Source: Leuctra nigra
Lineage: Eukaryota > Arthropoda > Insecta > Plecoptera > Leuctridae
Direction: 5' to 3'
DNA: 64,000 bases
Assembly: GCA_934045905.1 (NCBI GenBank)
Contig: OW203769.1
Location: forward strand, 32,925,345 to 32,989,344
Below, piece after piece: positions 19,782 through 31,489 of the stretch. The stretch's first letter is position 1; each line of letters opens with the position of its first letter. The notes beneath the pieces are model-generated. The model was given only the letters and a program-made list of their open reading frames with translations, had not been told where the DNA came from and searched no databases. The translations under genes and the position numbers were made by a program.

Positions 19782-20353
19782 TTACTTTGCCGACTTACAC
19801 ACAGTTTTTAATTTAATGATTCAGTTGTGTTTTTTTATACATGAAACTTGATTGAGCCGAGTACCTTCCGTTTTGTATATAATGCATAGTGAAATTACAA
19901 CTCTATTATATGTGAAAAATGCAATTCATGTGATGGTGTCTTTCATTGTGGTCATGAAGATATATTTTCTTCCATTCTGGCTAACTGTTATGAATGTGTA
20001 GGTATTACAGAATATTTTTGTTCTGCATTCGTTACACTGCATGCATTTTTAGTTACATAACATATGTAGCATAGATTATACACGCTGTTCAGTTAACATG
20101 TACCCAAGTTGAAACATTATGAATATACTATGATTCCACATTTGTTCTTCATTATTTACAAATCCTTCAATTTGATAAAAGACTGTTTAGTAGGTTACAG
20201 TACATTCGACACGGAATTTTCAGCAACGAGAAATCTAGTTTTTGTTTGGAATTCCTATTTTCAACGCTAATTTTGCCTAAATTTCTGGCACTACCTCCAT
20301 TCCACCCCATATCAATAGAGGAGCAAAGAAAAATCACGTTTCAGAGGTGTATA
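19782..20353. other. Nopp140 3' UTR and downstream; no gene seen
   Basis: AT-rich. No canonical AATAAA was noticed close to the stop at 19781. Confidence 0.4.
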
Positions 20354-21044
20354 CCGTATTAACTCGTGTATAAGACGCAATTATATGTCAATATTTTGAT
20401 TCTGAAAACAGCCCTGCGTCTTATACACGCATACCAAGCTTTTTCCCCAGTAAATCCAAGGTGGATGTTTGTAAACAGAGCTGTGGTAGACTGCCACATG
20501 TTGTCTATCTCTGCCTTTCCCTCTCACTCTGTCTGGACTACTCATACTGTGTCTAGTCACAACACTATTAGCATATTACATTTTTGCAACAGAATGTTTT
20601 CCCTTGCATTTAGATCAGGAGACAAAATATATGTTTACGTCTGAAAGACATTGCTCTGACAGACATAAAATAGACAAAACACTGTTGAATGGCGATCTTA
20701 ATGGAAGGGGTGGAGGGGGGTTGGGTTTGTTTTGGAATGCAGAGGAAAGGCAGGTGCATGCCTCTTGAAGCAAGCAACAGCTGCTGGGAAGAGACTCCCC
20801 TCCCCCCTTTCTCAGAAGTAGGAAATTACTGTTTGTTATCAACAAGTTGGCAGTGATTTTCATTCTAATAGCTCAGTTAGCTGGAAAACCAACATTTAGA
20901 TGGATATCATGTATACAAACACACAATGTTTTTCATCATTTTAATGCGTCTTATACACGCATGCTAAGTGTTTTCTTAAAATAGACTTCTCAAAACAAGG
21001 GTGCGTCTTATACACGAGTGCGTCTTATACACGAGTTAATACGG
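20354..21044. mobile_element. 691-bp TIR MITE, copy 2
   Basis: Same length, termini and internal words as 58-748, flanked by TA (20352-20353, 21045-21046). Only scattered substitutions separate the two, so both inserted fairly recently. Confidence 0.88.
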
Positions 21045-21279
21045 TACATCATTTTATTGGCGATTGTATTTTGTCATTTGCCCTCAGGCGCTGAAAGGTC
21101 CTGTCCGAATGGAGTATAGTCTTTCAAAACTCGGCTAACTTTTGAGTGTCATGGCAACAACCAATGACAATTCCTAGAATGATGGAACTTCATATATAAC
21201 TGGTTTTAGCAGAGTATTGAACGACTGGCCCTTAGTCCGAGAAATCTTTTCCTTCGCAACTTTGTAGGTAATATAAATT

Positions 21280-21640
21280 AATTGAAAGACTGGATTTTTC
21301 TTACTGATCCGTGATTATATTGTAGCTAGATTGTAAATTTAAAAATGTACACCAACAAATCATAAAGCGGTATTTGTAAGAAACGGATTGGCTGCTGTTC
21401 AGGTTCCTTGACAATCGATCCTTGATATTATCAATGAAATTGGAGCTCGCCTACTAGACTAGAGGTAGATGACGAGATAAACTTCATCAGATGAAGTTCA
21501 TCACATTTTTTTTAGACAATCCATTTCTTTCAAATACCGTTTTATCATTTGTTGAGTGTACCTATCCAGGACATGATTTTTTTTCAGCATCTGATCATGA
21601 CCTAAGGAAGTAATCTCTAATAACATTATTGGAAAAGGAA
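21280..21640. repeat. Dispersed repeat, copy 1
   Basis: Contains CAGGTTCCTTGACAATCGAT and, further on, GACAATCCATTTCTTTCAAA, both matched at 62926-63125. The end (ATCATGACCTAAGGAAGTAA... GGAAAAGGAAAC) is matched at 24162-24211. Class unknown. Confidence 0.55.
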
Positions 21641-21808
21641 ACTTATCTAGGCACACCTGGAGGGATGCCCAAGTAGAGTTTCCGAAAATATTTTTCGTTG
21701 ACCTTTACCATTTTTATTAACTTTTTCAACATTCATCTAAGTATATTGTAAAAGTATCCTCAAATGTCTTGTAACTTGCAAGTCTCGATATATATTGAGT
21801 ATTCAATA

Positions 21809-21912
21809 GACCATTTTAATTATTATCTACAGGGACTAAGGTGTCTGGAAATCAAACTGCACATGAAATTTTATTATAAAGCAGAGCCAATGAGATAATA
21901 TTTAAAATGGTC
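21809..21912. mobile_element. Small TA-flanked MITE, TIR GACCATTTTAA
   Basis: Inverted ends GACCATTTTAA / TTAAAATGGTC with TA flanks (21807-21808, 21913-21914). The interior resembles the centre of the larger palindromic MITE at 59563-59748. Confidence 0.65.
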
Positions 21913-21968
21913 TATTTTATGTCTTCAGATTATGAGGAAATTTTAGCTCAAGATACCTAGGTGTATGA

Positions 21969-22862
21969 TTGAGCGAGCGAAGCAAGCGTCTCCTTTTGGC
22001 ACGGACCTCTGTTTTTTTTTGTTTTTGGCTGCTACCTGGAGCAATGGTAGTCGCACCGTTTCACCGATAGATCTGAAATTTTGCACACATGTAGAGACAA
22101 CCTTTTCTGTTTGCTGACCCTAATTTTTTTTGAAATCCATTGATTGGTTAAAATTTAAATTAATATCTCCTGAGAGGTTGAAAAATGAAAATGGTCTTCG
22201 ATACATTTGATCTAACTCATATTTTGCATGGTCATTAAGACCAACATTGTCTGTTATTTTACAAATTTTCAGCCATATCCTCCCATTGGTTAAAATTTAA
22301 AAAAATATTTCATGTGCTTTTTGACATTTAAACCAGAACCGTTTGACCGTTCAACTTAAAACTATGCATGGTCATTGGGTCCAACATTATCTGTATTTTT
22401 GAAAATTTTCAGACTAATCTGTGTTTAAATTAAAAAGTTATTGACAGTTTACGGACATTTTGCGTGTTGGCTCTCATATTTCTCAAATTTCACATTTCAC
22501 GGCATCTTCGAATCTTCAGTTCAAGGTTGTTAGAGCAGAAACTTTCAAATGTATATGAAACTGATATGACCGTTTAATTAACAGATCGATCTCAAATTGC
22601 GCTCTGTTCACACATATATATCATATGAGTGGTCTCAGGTATATTTTTTGAACGAGATCCTGTGATTTTTTGGAAATTAACAAGGAATCGTACAATCATA
22701 AAGGTTCAATCGATCAACTTAAATCTTTGCATGGTTATTGGGACCAATATTTTAGGAATTGTTGAAGATTTTTAGGACATTTTCGATAGACAGAATTTCG
22801 GTTCGAGGTGTTGCGCGTATCTGTGCTCGCTCATCAACGCGTTACTCGGAGCGTTTTCCTAG
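21969..22862 (+). mobile_element. Helitron-like element
   Basis: Starts TTGAGCGAGCGAAGCAAGCG after A. It ends CTCGCTCATCAACGCGTTAC..GGAGCGTTTTCCTAG before T. 894 bp. Confidence 0.8.
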
Positions 22863-23166
22863 TTTAGATTTTCGTTCCTAACTTTTATAAACGTATGGGT
22901 AGGTAGTGTAGTTAGGTAGAAAAATCTTAATACGTAAATAAAAACTACATAATGTCTAGTACAGATATTAGTTCTTGGTCAGAATCTATCGGCAGAAATT
23001 AGTTTTAATAGGTCTAACTCAAATTTATCCTCGGACCCCTGGCATCCTGTAGGATACCCAAAAAGACTGTGACCGACTTCAGTAGTAATTATTTGCTGAG
23101 CCACTGAAGTCGCTACCCCACTTTTTCTTGGGTTTATATGGTGCACAAGGAAATTATCTGATATTA
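22863..23166. other. No gene seen
   Basis: Spacer between two Helitron-like copies; nothing recognised. Confidence 0.4.
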
Positions 23167-24050
23167 TTGAGCGAGCGTCACTTATGGCACTTTCTCTGTG
23201 TGTGTTTTTTTTTTTTTGTGTTCACTGCCCAGGTCAAACGGCACAACCAATCGATCTGAAATTTTACACATATACTAACGTATTAAAATGCTGTCCCTGG
23301 GATCGATTTTGAATGGGCTCATGTGATAGGTTCAAATTTTAAAAAAAATATCTTTCGATTGGTTGTTCCGATCAATTTAAAATTTTGACAAGTCATTACG
23401 ACCAACATTGTACCCACACTTACACAGTTTCAGCCAAATCCTCCCATTGGTTAAAATTAAAAAAATCTTTTATGTGATTTTTGAAATTTAAACTAGAACC
23501 GTGTGACCGATCAACTTAAAACATTGCATGGTCATTGGGACCAACAATATCTGTAGTTTTGACAATTTTCAGAATAATCTGTGTTTAAATCCAAAAGTTA
23601 TTGACGTTTTACGGACATTTTGCGTGTTGGCTGTCAAATTTCTCGAAAATGTTGATCACGGCTACTTCGACTCTTTATAGTTCCAAGGTCGTTAGAGTAG
23701 AAACTTTCAAACGTATGAAACTGATATGACCATTCAACAGATCGATCTAATATTGTGTAAGAACACACACTAATATTATCATGAGTGGTCCCATGTCTAT
23801 TTTTTTAAAGAGATCCTGTGATTTTTAAATATTAACGAGGAACAGTTCAATCAGAAAGGTTCAAAAGGTTCAAGCTTTGCATGGTTATTGGGACTAATGT
23901 TTTAGGAATATTTTGAGATTGTTATACTTGAGTCTGACGAAATTCAAGAATTATTGGCTTTCAATGATATTTTCTATAGACATAATTTCGGTTCGAGGTG
24001 TTGCGCGTGTCCGTGCTCGCTCATCAACGCGTTACACAGCGTTTTCCTAG
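23167..24050 (+). mobile_element. Helitron-like element
   Basis: Starts TTGAGCGAGCGTCACTTATG after A and ends GCGTTTTCCTAG before T. 884 bp. Its 5' part matches the sub-type of the nested copy at 4089-5084, its 3' part that of 21969-22862, so sub-types recombine. Confidence 0.8.
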
Positions 24051-24268
24051 TATAATTGTTCAGATATCTATCGAAGGACTTAATTTTTCTTACTGTATAT
24101 TGTGGCCAATTTGTAAATTTAAAAATTGACTTATCCATGACATGAATTGTTCTGCATTTGATCATGACCTAAGAAGTGATCTCTAATAATAACATTATTG
24201 GAAAAGGAAACGAACTGCAAACTAGTACAAGACAGGAAACTAGAAAAAGGGCTGCACTAAAGTACGAA

Positions 24269-24840
24269 TCAACTAATCGTGATACCCAGGTATATTCGCA
24301 AATATCTGAGTCTCGACCCATCCCGACCCTTCCCGAGCACGGGCTTCTATTCAAGCGCTCGATTGCCAAGAATGAGCTGTTAACCCGTCCATTCATGCGC
24401 TTCATTAGACAATATGCTTTCTTAAGATGTTTAGGGAATTGCGATTTTGATACTTTTGACGGCAAAAATGAATGTCAAATTGAACATAGATGAAAATCAT
24501 TTTTTATTTTTCAAAATCTGTTTATATTTGGCCGAACTGATTTGTATCTCATATTTTATGCGTTCGATCAGTTTCGGCCAAATATGAACCGATTTTGAAA
24601 AATAAAAAATGATTTTCATCTATGTTCAATTTGACATTCATTTTTGCCGTCAAAAGTATCAAAATCTCAATTCCCTAAATATCTGAAGAATCCATATTGT
24701 CTAATGAAGCGCATGAATGGACGGGTTAACCGCTTATTCTTGGCAATCGAGCGCTTGAATAGAAGCCCGTGGTCGGGAAGGGTTGGGATGGGTCGAGACG
24801 CAGATATTTGCGAATATACCTGGGTATCACGATTAGTTGA
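24269..24840. repeat. Long palindromic foldback element, copy 2
   Basis: 572-bp palindrome homologous to 7199-7777, with tips TCAACTAATCG / CGATTAGTTGA. Arms are about 260 bp around a centre near 24550. It lies just left of the ADAMTS 3' end. Confidence 0.85.
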
Positions 24841-24985
24841 GATGCACTTTATGTACACTTATGAATCTGTGAATCAGGGGAGACACCTGTATGCATTTTC
24901 GCATTGTTGTTTGTCATTGGACATGGACATCGGAGTTTGAACAAAAATTATGATTTGATAGCTTCCAGATGAACTAAATGTAGTT

Positions 24986-24991
24986 TTTATT
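24986..24991 (-). terminator. Poly(A) signal for ADAMTS
   Basis: AATAAA on the minus strand (TTTATT on plus), 38 bp past the stop codon. Confidence 0.6.
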
Positions 24992-25028
24992 AAAGTACAA
25001 ATTACATCAGAAAGTGAGCAAGATGTTT

Positions 25029-28000
25029 TCAAGGTACACGGGAACACTTGTTGGTGGTTGCATTGGGTGCGCCTCCCATGTCGGCAAGCTCTATCTCCTT
25101 CAACTTCTTGAGGGCCTCCTGTCCATGATAAACCTTCTTCAGCTTGGGATCGAGCCGCACTGCTGGGATGAGGTCTCCTATCTCTTCATTCGTTTCATCC
25201 GAGATGTACATGTGATGATTGGGATCGCACTTCTGTTTGGCCTTGGGCATGATTGCGATTGGCTTCTCCACCAACGAGATCTCTGCGGGGGCGACGTGGT
25301 CTTCCACCTCCATGTGCGTGAAGGGCGTGCGACAGGTCGCCGTGGTGACGGAGGCCGGCCCGCAGGACGTCACTTCCGATGACGGAGCTTCGTCCTGAGC
25401 AGTTGTCGTGGCAATCTCGATCTCCTCCTTGGTGCCGCTGGGAGGATCTGTTTGCGACATGATCGGGACTTCTTGCGCGGAATTCGCGTCCGCCTGCGCT
25501 CGCTTCAGGCTCGGCCGTATCTCCGGTGTGAAGTCGTCGTCGTCGTCGCCTTCCGTCGGCGGCTGCCAGTTGTCTCTCTTCACCACCGAAGTGAGCTGGT
25601 CGCTGAGAGTTCTCTTCAGGCCGCAGCTTCTCGAGGTCTCGGGCTTGCGGAAGAGTTTGCACGCTTCGTCCGGCTCTCTGATGTCCTCCTCGAAGACGTG
25701 CGCCGACTCCTTGACGCATGTCACGTTACGGCGTTGAGTGGCGTTGACGCATGTGCTCCACGGACCTCCGCGCCATCGCACCATGCATGGCTCATGAGCG
25801 CAGGCGCGGCTCACGGGATCGGGGCGCGGGAGAGAAGCGCAGTAACAGTCGCTCACGATGCCAGACAAGTTCTCCACGCAGTTGGCCCGAGACATCTGAC
25901 TTCCGCCGCCGCATCGGGCCGAACAGTCACCCCACTCCAGGTGCTCCCAGATGAAGTGCGTCTCTCTCAGACAGCCGCCGGGCAGAGCATATCGATACTT
26001 GATGGCCGGCGTACATTCAGTACTGGTCCTGATCCACATGTACACCTGGATGTTCCTGGTGGTTGGCCCTGCAATCAGCACTTCGCCTTGATAGGGGGCA
26101 CGGTGGGTGTAAACTCCCATCCCACTCCCCAACTGAAACTCCCCCTCGGCATCCTCTTCGGCTTGACCGTTGAGATAGAACTTCTTGCCGCGCGGCCCGG
26201 ACAGCGCGATGGTCGTGTTGGGACTCGGGGACGTCATCTCCAACTTCACGCGTCGCACGCACTTGGGAATCATCACGATCTGTCTCAACTCCCCTTCCGT
26301 ACTGTTCACCTGCGTCCCGGTCGTCTTCCCCCTCACGATGGTGCACTTCGTACCGTCTCCCTTGCATATGCCGCATTCATCTTCAACCACTCCCTTGCCC
26401 AGCGACCAATCACAGCCCACTTCTCTGCAGACTCCGCCCACACACATGTCCTTGACTCCGGGCCGGCACGGGGTTCCGTCTTGCACGCGCCTACTCATCA
26501 CCCTGTGCTTCCCGAGCTCGTTCCTGCAGATGAGCGCGCAGCGATCGTACGCGCGATGAGGCGTGTAAACCGACCAGGTGTGGGACACTTTGTCAAACGG
26601 CTTGGAGTCGAAGCTCTTGCATTGCTTCTCGCGGAACGGCACAGACGTGACGTTGCATGCAGTCGTGTTGCATATTCGATATTCCTTCTTCTCGCCGATG
26701 CAGAAGCGTCCCTTGTTCCTGGGTTCCGGTGAATCGCAGTTCCGCTCTCTGCTGGCGACTCCGCCCCCGCACGACCTCGAGCACTGGGTCCAGGGCGACC
26801 AGCAGCCCCAGCCGCCGTCGATCGCCTCGGGTCGCTCCCCGACGTCCACGCACATGTCGTCGTAGCACCACTTGTTGGCTCCGCACGGCGTCCCGTCGGC
26901 CGCCGGCTCTCCGTTGCTCCAACAGGTCTTGGTTCCTCGCTGCTGGCAAGTCATCGCGGCGCAGAACGAGTCTGCTTCGGTCTCGCACGCTCGAGCTCCC
27001 TTGCCGTAGATCAGCTGGCACTGGTACGTGGCGTCGTACATCGCGCCGGGCAACATGTCTGGATACCTCAAGTCATTGTCCACGGGCTCGTCCAGCAAGC
27101 AGTCCGCCATTATGTCCGCCACGAACTGCGAGATGAACTTCCGCGAGCAGTTGGACCACATGTTGGTGTGGAACCGAGTGTCGGGAGCCATGACGTAGTT
27201 GGAGCCGTCGGGAGCTCGGGACTTGCATTTTGACGGTGGTCCATCGTGAGTGGCACCTAACAAGTGACCGATCTCGTGGGTCACGACGACGCTCAGAACT
27301 AATCCGTTATCCTCGTTGATTGAACAGGCTTTATTCGGATTACAAGCTGCGGCTGTGTTTGTTAATCCCTTTAGACTGCAGCTGGCAGTGCTGTTGTCTT
27401 TGTCAGAACACAGGTCTTGCCGAGTCAGTAATATGGCTATGTCGTGATGGTTGGGATGTTTTATATCAGGTGGATTGACTGAATCCTGCCAAAAACAGAA
27501 GTTTTCCAAAGTTTTGTTGGCATTGTGACTTATTGTTAAATCCAGTTCCTCTTGCTTTTTATCAAGGTAAATTATTCTTACCACAACAAAATCAATTAGA
27601 ATTCCGATAGACTCGTCATGGAAATAATCGGATACCATGTTCATTATTGTAAGGATATACATCTCTACGTCCGTATTATTATGATACGTAATAAACTTTT
27701 GATCTGCTACTATTAAACTTTCAATGTAACGATGTATTGGCCCTGTAACATTAGTTTCAGTTGATCTCCGTTGCTTACTGGTTTTGAATTTATATTTCAA
27801 CTGATCTTGCCATGCTTTCTGCCAATCATCTGAAACGAGGCATGATCTGCCACTTTCCCTCATATTGGGAGGTACAATGTTATCAAAATCTTGATTACCA
27901 CTTGCCTGATAAACCACATGTAAATGCTGTCCATCTTCACTTGGTTCTTCTGACATTACTGGTTCGATGAAGTAAAGTCCTTTTGGAGTCTTCACGTATC

Positions 28001-28466
28001 CAACCAAGCCCTGACAAGTCGACAGAGCAACACGGGACCCATTTTGATCTCGAACGTTTCCCGTGTAATAGCACTGTTTTCCACGGGGTTTAGTGAACTC
28101 GGTATTATGAATACTATTTTGGTCTTTCCTTTTTTCAATTATTAGCTCTGGTGACATAAATGCATGATTAGGTAATAATTCAATGTTGTGCTCAGAGCCA
28201 TTGATGGGAAGTGAGTAATACAAAGCATTATTGTCTGAATTTCGTTTTCGTCGCACATTGAAGTAATTTCGTTGATACAATTGGGGAATCCGATATGAAT
28301 TAAAACTTCCGTCCTTGTTAACTTTTCGTGGTATTATAACTTCATACTTATTAATATCTTTAGAATACCTTCCATTAAATTTTTTATTTTTATTTATATG
28401 AAAACTTTCTGTATGGGATAAAATAATTATTACACACAGTAGTACGTTTGTGTTTTGACACCACAT
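25029..28466 (-). CDS. ADAMTS-family secreted metalloprotease, single exon
   Basis: 1145 residues in one uninterrupted exon. Order: signal peptide (about 1-21); prodomain ending at a furin-type site KQRR (about 231-234); reprolysin catalytic domain with zinc motif HEIGHLLGATHD (397-408); disintegrin-like part (about 475-545); TSP1 repeat WSPWTQCSRSCGGG (from 553); Cys-rich part; spacer starting near GCDWSLGKG (about 683); TSP1 repeats near 840 and 898; and a 190-residue tail that starts with an acidic DDDDD run. Family: extracellular zinc proteases that cut matrix proteins. Odd points: no introns across 3.4 kb, no recognisable PLAC domain, and an AT-rich first third followed by GC-rich coding. 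All key residues are intact, so this is probably functional, possibly an old retrocopy. The antisense open frame (25452-26732) is a by-product of GC-rich codons. Confidence 0.88.
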   Translation of the reverse strand: MWCQNTNVLLCVIIILSHTESFHINKNKKFNGRYSKDINKYEVIIPRKVNKDGSFNSYRIPQLYQRNYFNVRRKRNSDNNALYYSLPINGSEHNIELLPNHAFMSPELIIEKRKDQNSIHNTEFTKPRGKQCYYTGNVRDQNGSRVALSTCQGLVGYVKTPKGLYFIEPVMSEEPSEDGQHLHVVYQASGNQDFDNIVPPNMRESGRSCLVSDDWQKAWQDQLKYKFKTSKQRRSTETNVTGPIHRYIESLIVADQKFITYHNNTDVEMYILTIMNMVSDYFHDESIGILIDFVVVRIIYLDKKQEELDLTISHNANKTLENFCFWQDSVNPPDIKHPNHHDIAILLTRQDLCSDKDNSTASCSLKGLTNTAAACNPNKACSINEDNGLVLSVVVTHEIGHLLGATHDGPPSKCKSRAPDGSNYVMAPDTRFHTNMWSNCSRKFISQFVADIMADCLLDEPVDNDLRYPDMLPGAMYDATYQCQLIYGKGARACETEADSFCAAMTCQQRGTKTCWSNGEPAADGTPCGANKWCYDDMCVDVGERPEAIDGGWGCWSPWTQCSRSCGGGVASRERNCDSPEPRNKGRFCIGEKKEYRICNTTACNVTSVPFREKQCKSFDSKPFDKVSHTWSVYTPHRAYDRCALICRNELGKHRVMSRRVQDGTPCRPGVKDMCVGGVCREVGCDWSLGKGVVEDECGICKGDGTKCTIVRGKTTGTQVNSTEGELRQIVMIPKCVRRVKLEMTSPSPNTTIALSGPRGKKFYLNGQAEEDAEGEFQLGSGMGVYTHRAPYQGEVLIAGPTTRNIQVYMWIRTSTECTPAIKYRYALPGGCLRETHFIWEHLEWGDCSARCGGGSQMSRANCVENLSGIVSDCYCASLPRPDPVSRACAHEPCMVRWRGGPWSTCVNATQRRNVTCVKESAHVFEEDIREPDEACKLFRKPETSRSCGLKRTLSDQLTSVVKRDNWQPPTEGDDDDDFTPEIRPSLKRAQADANSAQEVPIMSQTDPPSGTKEEIEIATTTAQDEAPSSEVTSCGPASVTTATCRTPFTHMEVEDHVAPAEISLVEKPIAIMPKAKQKCDPNHHMYISDETNEEIGDLIPAVRLDPKLKKVYHGQEALKKLKEIELADMGGAPNATTNKCSRVP

Positions 28467-29754
28467 TTCAAAAAATTCCCTCCAAAATATTCACGGCCAG
28501 TTAGGCGGTGAAATTGCGCTAATTCACATGGCGTGATGTTCAAGACCCAGGTTCGACAATCAATCGACCTTGGTTGTTGGAACTTTTGAAACCTTCCTTG
28601 GCGCTACGCTTCGCGTTTTGACAGTGACAGCAGTTGACAACTTTGCAGGTTAGTTAATTTTATAATCAGGGCGCGGTGCAAACAAGCTAAAAGTTAAAAT
28701 CGCGAAAAGTCAAAACCGCTACTTTTTGGGTTCAAATCCGCGACTTTTGGGGTCAAAATAGCGAAAACTCAAAATGGCGGGCTATCACTCTCTGTCATGC
28801 CCAAAGTAGCGAAAGATCAAGCTAGCGAAAGATCGAAATAGCGACTGTCACTGATCGTACATCTTGCAACATTGGTTCCAACGGTCCGTCATCTGTCATC
28901 ATTCATGCAGTTCCAGTTGTCGCCACTAGATAGGGGTAGCATCGTCTTTGAAGCAGGGGAGACATTGGGTTGGGGTGGTGCAAGTTGCATACATCTACGG
29001 CTACGGGTAATAGCAACAATAATATCTATCCCAGGTTTCATTAATTTTAATGCAAAATAGAATTGAATCTAGGCATCGCATTACCGAATTAAACATTTAA
29101 TTTTACAAGAGTTTTTAATTTTTATAGATGCAAAAAAAAGTAGGTCAAATCGATTTTTTTTTGTTTGGAACAGAATTAATATTTATACATAATTTGTATC
29201 TTAAATATTCTATTAAAGCCCAATAACGTCGTACTGATATGCAACTAGAGTCTAATGGCGACGGATGAATAATTATGAATTATGATGATAAAAATAGGAA
29301 AGGATTCGATCGCGGATGTATTAGGGAACCTTCCCATAATTTACAAATCTGAAACAAATTGTTTTTTTTATCTATATATTATTATATAATATTATACATT
29401 ATTTTGGTGGGAAAGTTCTATATGTGAAAAAGATGGTTCTATATTTGACTAAGATGTTATGGAAATGACACAGATAGTGGGCCATGACACACAATCAGAG
29501 TTCATCTGCACTAATTCTATTCTAAACATTGAAGATACCAATACTCCTGGTGTATTTTCGCTGGAGGTACTGCTTTATTCTTATTTTAACAACCAACAAT
29601 TAGTTCTACATGTCTTTCAATGGCACGCGGTAGCAATTGATGATACAATATTTATGACCTATTCCAGAGAAGTTCTGTGAAGCTGAAACATGGTTCAGGC
29701 ATGTGGAAATAGACAACATTCAAAATTCACTGCGCATGCGCGACGTGCCGTGAT
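28467..29754. other. Upstream of ADAMTS; AT-rich, no gene seen
   Basis: Contains TAGCG-rich words (28690-28850) and the 68-bp repeat listed below. No TATA box or initiator can be assigned with confidence. Confidence 0.4.
28601..28668. repeat. 68-bp perfect direct repeat, copy 1
   Basis: Identical over 68 bp to 51455-51522, starting GCGCTACGCTTCGCG and ending TTTTATAATCA. TAGCG-rich sequence adjoins both copies, to the right here and to the left there. Confidence 0.8.
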
Positions 29755-31270
29755 GCATGTTGGGCTTAGGATGTGAAGAGTTTGACAGCTGCCTGGTTGA
29801 CAGTGCTGAGATGCATAAAGGAAGAATGTTTTTCGGTGTTTGTTATGTTATATCATCTCTGTATTTAAATGTAACTAATTTTATTGGTATTCAACATTAT
29901 TTTATGAATAATACTAAGAATAGCAGATCGTACGGAACAGTGTGTTGTGTTCCATTGAGCAAAAATAACACTAAATTTAGCCGTGAAGTGTCGTTTCACT
30001 ACTTTCAAGGGACATTGATTTGAAGAAAGAATGAGGCGTGTGAGGCGAATTGGATCTCAGGGAAAATGTAGTAAATGGTCCCCTATTAAGAACCACAGAA
30101 TATGTGGTGCACATTTTAACAAATCTGGTTATAAGAAATATGAAGAAAAATTGCCCTGTTTTTCCCCTAACAAAATGAATAAATGAATAAACCGAAATGA
30201 ATAACCAATAGGTCAGATTGATTTGTTAATTAGTTATGTATACAGGAACATACTTTGTCACATTTTGTCAGAATTTCTGACAAAAATAAGATTTTCGGCT
30301 ACCTACAAATGTCCTGTTTGTTAACGTGGCTCAACCGATCGAACATTCCATAAATATTTATTTTTTGAAATTACCATCATGAATTACTTTTTCCAACATT
30401 TGAACTCTATTTAAGTATAAACAAATAATAAAATGTCATTTAACCTGCAACTCCTGTCTTACAGCGAGGTTTAAAATTATTGCCTTCCGAGAATGAAGAA
30501 AACTTTAACACAGGGGGTATAGGAAAATCATTGCGTTTTTGGCTTATAACTTCTAAAATAGCACACGTTGGTATTGTTTTCAATTTTTTCCCTAATAGGA
30601 TATCCATATATCTACCAGAAAAAAAGTTTTTTGATCAAAGTTGGGACTACATAAAAATTAGATCTTCATTATTAGCCTAAATGTGACACGATTTTACTTG
30701 TCTGCCATAAGATAACATGGGGAAGAAAACTCAATTTATCTCAGAAACTAGACACGAGAAGTGTTTAATTTTTTCAGGGATTGTGTATGGCATGATTATC
30801 AATAAGTAGACAAAAAATTATGAAAATCTGAGACCATGCCCGATTGGATGAGCCACATTAAGAGGAAAAATAACTTGAATACCCCTGAAAGCGATAAATA
30901 TGATTTCAAGCCCAGGCTAATAATATCTACAATATTGGATTTACATCTTACTCTAAAAATTTTCAACAAAAACATAATTTATTGCGTCTTATCCATTCTT
31001 TCTTCAAATCAACGTCCCTTGAAAGTAGTGAAACGACACTTCACGGCTAAATTTAGTGTTATTTTTGCACAATGGAACACAACACATTGTTCCGTACGAT
31101 CTGCTATTCTTAATATTATTCATAATTATGTTGAATACCACTAAAATTAGTTACATTTAAATACAGAGAGGATATAACATAATAAACACCGAAAAACATT
31201 CTTCCTTTATGCATCTTAGCACTGTCAACCAGGCAGCTGTCAAACTCTTCACATCCTAAACCCAGAATGC
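29755..31270. mobile_element. Inverted-repeat element with broken THAP domain
   Basis: About 250-bp arms (29755-30010 and 31014-31270) are inverted copies around a 1-kb centre. Plus-strand reading of the left arm gives a THAP start (YGTVCCVPLSKNNTKF, EVSFHYFQG). After a frame break and stop near 30022 the domain resumes in another frame (CSKWSPIKNHRICGAHF). The zinc-binding pattern C..C ... H is visible across the break. THAP domains occur in P-element-type transposases and in host genes. No catalytic transposase part is seen. Most likely a degenerate, non-autonomous transposon; broken, not a working gene. Confidence 0.62.
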
Positions 31271-31489
31271 AATGTTGATAGTTGTAGATGGCGCTCGGGG
31301 TTTAAAATGTTGTCTATAAGGGTTTGGCGGCGAGAGGGAGCAGGTATAGAAAACAAGATGTGAAGATAAATTTCCTTGCGATGAGCATTTTGCCATCAGG
31401 CCAGACACTGAGGAACAAATAAAATAATCTTCTGTCCAACACAAAATAATTTCGGAAATGCTCATTAACTGACATTATGTGCTAAATTA

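Noticed and set aside
25452..26732. 426-residue plus-strand open frame
   Set aside because: Antisense to the GC-rich part of ADAMTS; low-complexity Arg/His/Pro composition and no domain.
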